Assembly (NCBI RefSeq): GCF_002091475.1 | Contig: NZ_BCTR01000007.1 | Span: forward strand, 124,001-188,000 | From: Sphingomonas azotifigens NBRC 15497 | GTDB lineage: Bacteria > Pseudomonadota > Alphaproteobacteria > Sphingomonadales > Sphingomonadaceae | DNA length: 64,000 nucleotides | Direction of reading: 5' to 3' | Part shown: positions 58,933-64,000 of the stretch, piece after piece | Layout of the letters: every line of letters starts with the position of its first letter | Numbering within the stretch: the stretch's first letter is position 1 | The notes under the pieces: generated by a model | The model's input: the letters and a program-made list of their open reading frames with translations, nothing else | What the model was told of the DNA's origin: nothing | Databases searched by the model: none | Program-made: the position numbers and the translations under genes

Positions 58933-59415
58933 GTGGCACACAGGGAGCTCTTCGAAGGATTTGCGCTCCAGGCGGTCGACCAGAAGGGTCGCGTCGCCAT
59001 ACCCGCCGACCTGCGCGCTGCTGCCGAGCGCAATGCCGACGTCCGCCAGATCGTCATTGGGGTGCATGCGGAGGATCCGTGCCTCTCTGCGCACGACACC
59101 GGCTGGTCGCGGACCAAGTACGACCGCATCGACAAGATCGACCAGTTGGCGCTCGAGCGGGGCGAACAGCCGAGCGTGCGGCCCAAGCGTCGCGCCTTCG
59201 GCATGGTCGAAAAGGCGCCGTACGACGATAGCGGGCGGTTCGTGCTGCCGCCCTTCTTCCGGGCCAAGGCCAAGATCCAGAAATGGGCCTTCTTCGTCGG
59301 CAGCGGCGACACCTTCGAGATCTGGTCGCCCGAGGAGCTGCTGGCGAGCGAGACCGCCGATCCCGAACTCAAGGAAATCTGCCTGTTCCTGATGCAGCAG
59401 AAGGGGGCGATGTGA
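58933..59415 (+). CDS. mraZ: Transcriptional regulator MraZ
   Basis: 160 residues from a GTG at 58933. MraZ is a ring-forming AbrB-like DNA-binding protein that represses the dcw cluster. Its two characteristic D-x-x-G-R repeats are present: [18 protein letters not shown] and [16 protein letters not shown]. The start is not certain, since the frame stays open to 58888. It heads the division and cell-wall cluster, and its TGA overlaps the GTG of rsmH by GTGA. Confidence 0.93.
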   Translation: MAHRELFEGFALQAVDQKGRVAIPADLRAAAERNADVRQIVIGVHAEDPCLSAHDTGWSRTKYDRIDKIDQLALERGEQPSVRPKRRAFGMVEKAPYDDSGRFVLPPFFRAKAKIQKWAFFVGSGDTFEIWSPEELLASETADPELKEICLFLMQQKGAM

Positions 59416-60359
59416 CCGACGCCCCGCATATCCCCGTGCTGCTCGACGAAGTGCTGGGCGCGCTCGCCATTGTGCCCGGCGAGCGCCATGTCGACGGTAC
59501 CTTCGGTGCCGGCGGCTATACGCGCGCGATGCTGACGTCCGGCGCGGCGGTGGCGGCGTTCGACCGCGATCCCACCGCGATCGCCAATGGCGCGCGGCTG
59601 GTCGCGGAGAGCGGCGGCAAGCTCGACCTCATCCACGCACCGTTCAGCCGGCTCGTCGAAGAGCTGGAGGCGCGCGGCCTGGCGCCGGTCGACGGCGTCG
59701 TGCTCGATATCGGCGTCTCGTCGATGCAGCTCGACCAGGCCGAGCGCGGCTTCTCGTTCCAGCAGGACGGGCCGCTCGACATGCGGATGGCGGGCGAGGG
59801 GATGAGCGCGGCCGACTGGCTCAACAGCGCCGACGAAGGCGAGATCGCCGATGTGCTCTTCCAGCTCGGCGAGGAACCTCGGGCGCGGCGCGTGGCGAAG
59901 TTCATCGTCGAGGCGCGGCCGCTTACCCGCACCTCGGAGCTGGCGGCAGTGGTGCGCCGCGCGCTCGGCCATCGCCCGCACGACAAGAAGGATCCCGCGA
60001 CGCGGACCTTCCAGGCGGTGCGCATCCACATCAACCGCGAGCTGGACGAGCTGACCGACGTGCTCGCCGCCGCCGAGCGCGTGCTCAAGCCCGGCGGGCG
60101 GCTGGTGGTGGTGACCTTCCACAGCCTCGAGGACCGGCTGGTCAAGCGCTTCTTCCGCGAGCGCAGCGGTAGCACGCCGGCGGGGTCGCGGCATCGCCCG
60201 GCGGTGGGGCCGCGGGCGGAACCCAGTTTTGAAACGCCCGCCAAGGCCGTGCGCCCTGGCGAGGCGGAGTTGGCGCGTAATCCGCGTGCCCGCTCGGCAA
60301 CGCTGCGCGCGGCGCGGCGGACGAGCGCGGCGCCGTGGGCCGGTGAGGGAGTGGCGTGA
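59412..60359 (+). CDS. rsmH: 16S rRNA (cytosine1402-N4)-methyltransferase
   Basis: 315 residues. RsmH methylates C1402 of 16S rRNA in the decoding centre. Motifs: [13 protein letters not shown], the SAM loop [34 protein letters not shown], and [15 protein letters not shown] near the end. The start is a GTG that overlaps the mraZ stop (GTGA), and its own stop TGA overlaps the ATG of ftsL (TGATG). It is in canonical position as second gene of the dcw cluster. Confidence 0.97.
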   Translation: MTDAPHIPVLLDEVLGALAIVPGERHVDGTFGAGGYTRAMLTSGAAVAAFDRDPTAIANGARLVAESGGKLDLIHAPFSRLVEELEARGLAPVDGVVLDIGVSSMQLDQAERGFSFQQDGPLDMRMAGEGMSAADWLNSADEGEIADVLFQLGEEPRARRVAKFIVEARPLTRTSELAAVVRRALGHRPHDKKDPATRTFQAVRIHINRELDELTDVLAAAERVLKPGGRLVVVTFHSLEDRLVKRFFRERSGSTPAGSRHRPAVGPRAEPSFETPAKAVRPGEAELARNPRARSATLRAARRTSAAPWAGEGVA

Positions 60360-61009
60360 TGGCAGTGCATGGCTTCAGGGGGCTTGGCTGGTTCCTGTGC
60401 GTCGCAGTCGTGGCGCCGACCTGCTATATGGTAACCTCGCACGGCGCGTCCGAGCGCGCGCGGCTGAAGGCGACGCAGCTCGCCATCATCAGCGCGCACA
60501 AGGATATCCGCGCGCTGGAGACCGAATTCGATACGCGGGCGAACATGGCGCAGATCGAACGCTGGAACGGCGATGTGCTGGCGATGAACGCCCCGCAGCC
60601 GCAGCAATATCTGGCGAGCGCCAGCGGGCTGGCAGCGCTCGACCAGCCGGCGGCGGCGGCACCGACGGAGGCCGGCGCCAAGGTCGAGACCGCGGTGCTG
60701 GTGATCCCGACGGGCACGCGGCCGGTGGAAACCGCGGCGGTGGCGCCGGTGGCGACCAAGCCCGCTCCGGCTGCAGCGCCGGTCGCGACGGCGGCGGCCG
60801 CCCCGATCAAGGCGCCTTCGGCCAAGCCCGTAGCGAGCACCGTGGTGCGCGTGGCGCAGGTGGACAGCAAGCCCGCGCAGGATCTGGGCAAGCTGATGCA
60901 GAAGGTGGAGCGCGCCCGGCTCGCGACGCCCGACCGCGGGCTGCTGAGCGCGGCGACGATGAACGACCTGCGGCGGGTGGCGAAGCGCGAGCAACTGGCG
61001 CCGCGATGA
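60359..61009 (+). CDS. ftsL: FtsL-like cell-division protein with long Ala/Pro-rich C-terminus
   Basis: 216 residues. In canonical ftsL position, with one membrane helix (GWFLCVAVVAPTCYMVTS, about 8-27) and a short coiled coil (RARLKATQLAIISAHKDIRALETE). FtsL links FtsB and FtsQ to FtsWI. From about 85 to 165 the sequence is Ala/Pro/Val-rich and looks disordered, then a last helix follows (LGKLMQKVERARLAT to RRVAKREQLAPR). Most FtsL proteins are 80-130 residues, so this extension is unusual. Start is the ATG at 60359, overlapping the rsmH stop. Confidence 0.85.
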   Translation: MAVHGFRGLGWFLCVAVVAPTCYMVTSHGASERARLKATQLAIISAHKDIRALETEFDTRANMAQIERWNGDVLAMNAPQPQQYLASASGLAALDQPAAAAPTEAGAKVETAVLVIPTGTRPVETAAVAPVATKPAPAAAPVATAAAAPIKAPSAKPVASTVVRVAQVDSKPAQDLGKLMQKVERARLATPDRGLLSAATMNDLRRVAKREQLAPR

Positions 61010-62709
61010 TCGTCGTCGTCGCCCCTCCGGCACGGGCGCGTGGATCGGGCGGCGGGCGCGAGGCGCTCGTCGCCGTCGCGCATGTGCGGCTGATGATCCT
61101 CGCCATCCTGTTCGGCGCGGGCGTGCTGGCGATCCTGGGCAAGCTTGCCTTTCTGGCGCTGTCGGCCGGCCCGGCGAGCCCGCGCGACCTGACCAACGCG
61201 CTGGTGCCGGCGCGCGGCGACATCGTCGATCGCAACGGCACGCCGCTCGCGCGCAGCATCGATGCCTGGACGATCGCGATCCACCCCAATCAGGTGATCG
61301 GCGACAAGGCCGCGCTGGCGCAGAAGCTGGCCGAGCTGATCCCGGAGCGCAGCCAGTCGCAATATTATGCGCTGCTGAACAGCGGCAGCGGCTTTGCCTT
61401 CCTCAAGCGCCGGGCGTTGCCGGAGCTGGTGAACGCGATGAACGCGCTCGGCGAGCCGGCGATCGAGTTCCAGCGCGAGACCGACCGGCTCTATCCGCAG
61501 TCGGACATGGCGGCGCATGTGCTCGGCTATCTCGACGACAAGGGCCACGGCGTCACCGGCATGGAGAAGGTGCTGGAGACGCGGCTGACCGATCCCGCCC
61601 AGCGCGGCAAACCGGTGACGCTCTCGCTCGACGCCCGCGTGCAGGCGGCGCTGGAAAGCGAGCTGGGCCGGGCGATGGTCGATCTGCAGGCGCGCGGCGC
61701 CGCGGCGGTGGTGCTCGACGTGCATACCGGCGAGGTGGTCGCGATGACCTCGCTGCCCAGCTTCAACCCCAACCAGCTGAACGGGCCGCCGCCGCGCAAC
61801 AACGTGACGCAGAGCGTCTACGAGCTGGGTTCGACCTTCAAGCCGATCGCGGTGGCGACGGCGATCGATTCCGGCACGATCACCTCGATGTCACGGCGTT
61901 TCGATGCCACCGTGCCGATGAAGGTTGGGCGCTTCACCATCCATGACGATCGCGGCGACGAGCAGTTTCGCTGGCTCAACATCCCGGAAACGCTGATCTA
62001 TTCGTCGAACATCGCCACCGCGCGGATCGCCGACGAGCTGGGGGCGGAGAAGATGCAGGCGATGTTCCGCCGCCTCGGCTTCGACCAGCGGCCGAGCATC
62101 GAGATCGGCGCGGTGCGCCCGCTCTGGCCAGCCAACTGGGGGCGGATCACGGTGATGACCACGGCCTATGGGCATGGCATCGCGGTGACCCCGCTGCACC
62201 TCGCTGCCGCCTATGCCGCGATGGTGAATGGCGGCGTGTGGCACCCGGCGACGCTGATGAAGGTGGATGCCGCGCATCCCGCGCAGGGCAGACGGGTGCT
62301 CCAGGAAGCGACCAGCTACCGGATGCGCCAGCTGCTGCGGCTGATCGTGCTCAAGGGCACCGGCCGCAAGGGCGAGGCGCCGGGCTACCGCGTCGCGGGA
62401 AAGACCGGCACGGCGGAGGCGGCGAGCGAGGGCGGGTACGACCATCACCGCAACGTCTCCACCTTCGCGGCGGCTTTCCCCGTCGACGCACCGCGCTATG
62501 TGGTGGTCGCCATGCTCGACTCGCCCAAGGCCAATGCCAATACGCCGCGCACCACCGCGGCCTGGACCGTCGCGCCGGTCGTCTCGCGCGTGATCGCGCG
62601 GACCGGCGCCCTGCTGGGCATCGCGCCCGACAACGCCAAGGATATCGACGAAAGCGAGCTGCTGCCGCTGGTCGATCGTTCCCCGGAGCCGAAAGCGACA
62701 GCCGAATGA
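61006..62709 (+). CDS. ftsI: Peptidoglycan transpeptidase, PBP3 family
   Basis: 567 residues. FtsI is the septal class B transpeptidase that crosslinks peptidoglycan with FtsW. One membrane helix near residues 28-52, then a dimerisation domain (NALVPARGDIVDRNGTPLAR) and the transpeptidase domain. Catalytic motifs: STFK at Ser276-Lys279, SSN at 333-335 and KTGT starting at Lys466. ATG overlaps the ftsL stop and its stop overlaps the murE start (ATGA both). Confidence 0.98.
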   Translation: MIVVVAPPARARGSGGGREALVAVAHVRLMILAILFGAGVLAILGKLAFLALSAGPASPRDLTNALVPARGDIVDRNGTPLARSIDAWTIAIHPNQVIGDKAALAQKLAELIPERSQSQYYALLNSGSGFAFLKRRALPELVNAMNALGEPAIEFQRETDRLYPQSDMAAHVLGYLDDKGHGVTGMEKVLETRLTDPAQRGKPVTLSLDARVQAALESELGRAMVDLQARGAAAVVLDVHTGEVVAMTSLPSFNPNQLNGPPPRNNVTQSVYELGSTFKPIAVATAIDSGTITSMSRRFDATVPMKVGRFTIHDDRGDEQFRWLNIPETLIYSSNIATARIADELGAEKMQAMFRRLGFDQRPSIEIGAVRPLWPANWGRITVMTTAYGHGIAVTPLHLAAAYAAMVNGGVWHPATLMKVDAAHPAQGRRVLQEATSYRMRQLLRLIVLKGTGRKGEAPGYRVAGKTGTAEAASEGGYDHHRNVSTFAAAFPVDAPRYVVVAMLDSPKANANTPRTTAAWTVAPVVSRVIARTGALLGIAPDNAKDIDESELLPLVDRSPEPKATAE

Positions 62710-64000
62710 AACTGGGCCAATTGATCGGCGGGGCGCAAGACGCGATCGTCACCGGCTTCGCGATCGACCACCGCAAGGTGGCGCCGGGCACCATCTTCGG
62801 CGCGTTCGAAGGCGCGCGGGTGAACGGCGAGGATTTCATCGGTGCCGCCGTGCAGGCTGGCGCGATCGCGGTGGTGGCGCGGCCTGAGGCGAAGGTGGAG
62901 GGCGCGCTGCATATCGCCGATTCCAATCCGCGCGCCCGTTTCGCCAATCTCGCCTCGCGGTTCTTCGCGCCGTTCCCGGCGGTGACCGCGGCGGTGACCG
63001 GCACCAACGGCAAGACCTCCACCGTCGAGATGACGCGCCAGCTGTGGCGGATGGCGGGCTTCCATGCGGCCTCGATCGGCACGCTGGGCGTGACCACCGC
63101 GGACGAGCGTGTCTCGACGGGTCTCACCACGCCGGATATCGTCACCTTCCTGTCGAACGTCGCCGGGCTGGCGCGCGAGGGCGTGACGCATGTCGCCTTC
63201 GAAGCCTCGTCGCACGGGCTGTCGCAGTATCGCACCGAAGGGTTGCCGGTGCGCGCGGCGGCGTTCACCAATCTCAGCCGCGATCACCTCGATTATCACG
63301 GCGACATGGCGACCTATTTCACCGCCAAGATGCGCCTCTTCGCCGAGGTGCTGGCCGAGGATGGTACCGCGGTGGTGTGGGCAGATGACCCGCACGCGCC
63401 GCAAGTCGAGGACCTCGCCAGGATGCGCGGCAACCGGCTGATCACCGTCGGCGAACATGGCAAGACGTTGCGGCTGGTGTCGCGCACGCCCTCGCTGCTC
63501 GGCCAGACGCTGGAGATCGAGGCGGAGGACAAGCTCCACACCGTCAAGCTGCCGCTGATCGGCGCCTATCAGGCCGCGAACGCGCTGACCGCGGCGGGGT
63601 TGGTGATCGCGACCGGTGGCGACGTGGCCGCGACGCTCGCCAATTGCGCGCGGCTGCAGCCGGTGCGCGGCCGGCTGGAGCGCGCGGTGATCGCCGCCAA
63701 TGGCGCGCCGGTCTATGTCGATTATGCGCACACGCCCGATGCACTCGAGGCGGCGATCGCGGCGCTGAAGCCGCATACCGAGGGCCGGCTGATCCTGGTG
63801 TTCGGCGCCGGCGGCGACCGCGATCCCGGCAAGCGCGAGTTGATGGGACAGGTGGCGGCCGCGGGTGCGGACGTGGCGATCGTCACCGACGACAACCCGC
63901 GCACCGAGGATCCGGCCGAGATCCGCCGCGCCATCCTCAAGGGTGCGCCTGAGGCCACCGAGATCGGCGACCGCCGCGCGGCGATTGCCGCGGCGATCGC
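62706..64000 (+). CDS. murE: UDP-MurNAc-tripeptide synthetase (5' part)
   Basis: 431 residues visible; the gene runs past the right edge (the full protein is about 490). MurE adds the third residue of the peptidoglycan stem peptide. The ATP loop GTNGKTST spans 99-106, the carbamate-lysine region is around TNLSRDHLDYHGDMATYF, and DNPR at 396-399 is the motif for meso-diaminopimelate, so the wall is the usual Gram-negative DAP type. ATG overlaps the ftsI stop by ATGA. The frame is open and clean to the window end. Confidence 0.97.
   Translation, partial: MKLGQLIGGAQDAIVTGFAIDHRKVAPGTIFGAFEGARVNGEDFIGAAVQAGAIAVVARPEAKVEGALHIADSNPRARFANLASRFFAPFPAVTAAVTGTNGKTSTVEMTRQLWRMAGFHAASIGTLGVTTADERVSTGLTTPDIVTFLSNVAGLAREGVTHVAFEASSHGLSQYRTEGLPVRAAAFTNLSRDHLDYHGDMATYFTAKMRLFAEVLAEDGTAVVWADDPHAPQVEDLARMRGNRLITVGEHGKTLRLVSRTPSLLGQTLEIEAEDKLHTVKLPLIGAYQAANALTAAGLVIATGGDVAATLANCARLQPVRGRLERAVIAANGAPVYVDYAHTPDALEAAIAALKPHTEGRLILVFGAGGDRDPGKRELMGQVAAAGADVAIVTDDNPRTEDPAEIRRAILKGAPEATEIGDRRAAIAAAI

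Overview
The window looks like a chromosomal segment of an alphaproteobacterium of the Sphingomonas type. The evidence is high G+C (roughly two thirds by eye), two exported proteins ending in the PEPxxWA-CTERM sorting motif, two large TonB-dependent receptors, an NDUFA12-type complex I accessory subunit, a leucyl/phenylalanyl-tRNA transferase, and a dcw cluster ending in a meso-diaminopimelate-type MurE. I saw no tRNA, rRNA, CRISPR array, insertion sequence or prophage.

Layout. 0-3.3 kb: the end of a CocE/NonD-type hydrolase and two tandem paralogous membrane/coiled-coil proteins. 3.4-18.2 kb: the secE-nusG-rplK-rplA-rplJ-rplL region on the minus strand, but broken into three pieces. Between rplJ and rplA sit a regulatory operon (membrane-anchored LuxR-type regulator, helical protein, 4-TM protein, winged-helix protein) and a TonB receptor. 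Between rplK and nusG sit an AI-2E-type permease, a methyltransferase-like gene, two stress or envelope proteins, an acetyltransferase and a PadR operon. 18.5-28.4 kb: DedA, a Tat-exported GH127-family glycosidase, a type I secretion ABC/MFP pair downstream of its likely substrate (a large secreted nuclease without RTX repeats), and a PEP-CTERM protein. 28.5-33.4 kb: a bo3-type quinol oxidase operon in which subunits I and III are fused (cyoA-cyoBC-cyoD), with an AraC-type regulator upstream.

33.4-41.7 kb, all on the plus strand, is the most unusual block: TonB receptor, LysR regulator, PhnZ-like HD-domain oxygenase, major-facilitator permease and Tat-exported phospholipase C. Together these suggest release, import and oxidation of a phospho- or phosphono-headgroup. 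The intergenic gaps carry related AT-rich palindromic motifs.

41.7-58.5 kb is mixed chromosomal content: Acg-like nitroreductase, a PEP-CTERM protein, a GGDEF/EAL protein, a stand-alone fatty acyl-AMP ligase, recX, a double cold-shock protein, NDUFA12, a DUF2155 lipoprotein whose 3' end overlaps aat antisense, a ParA-like ATPase coupled to aat, lipoproteins, an orphan histidine kinase, a DNA glycosylase, an Mpo1-like protein and cysteine synthase. 58.9 kb to the right edge is the start of the dcw cluster, mraZ-rsmH-ftsL-ftsI-murE, with every junction overlapping by 1-4 nt.

Product names rest on motif recognition by reading; no database search was possible.
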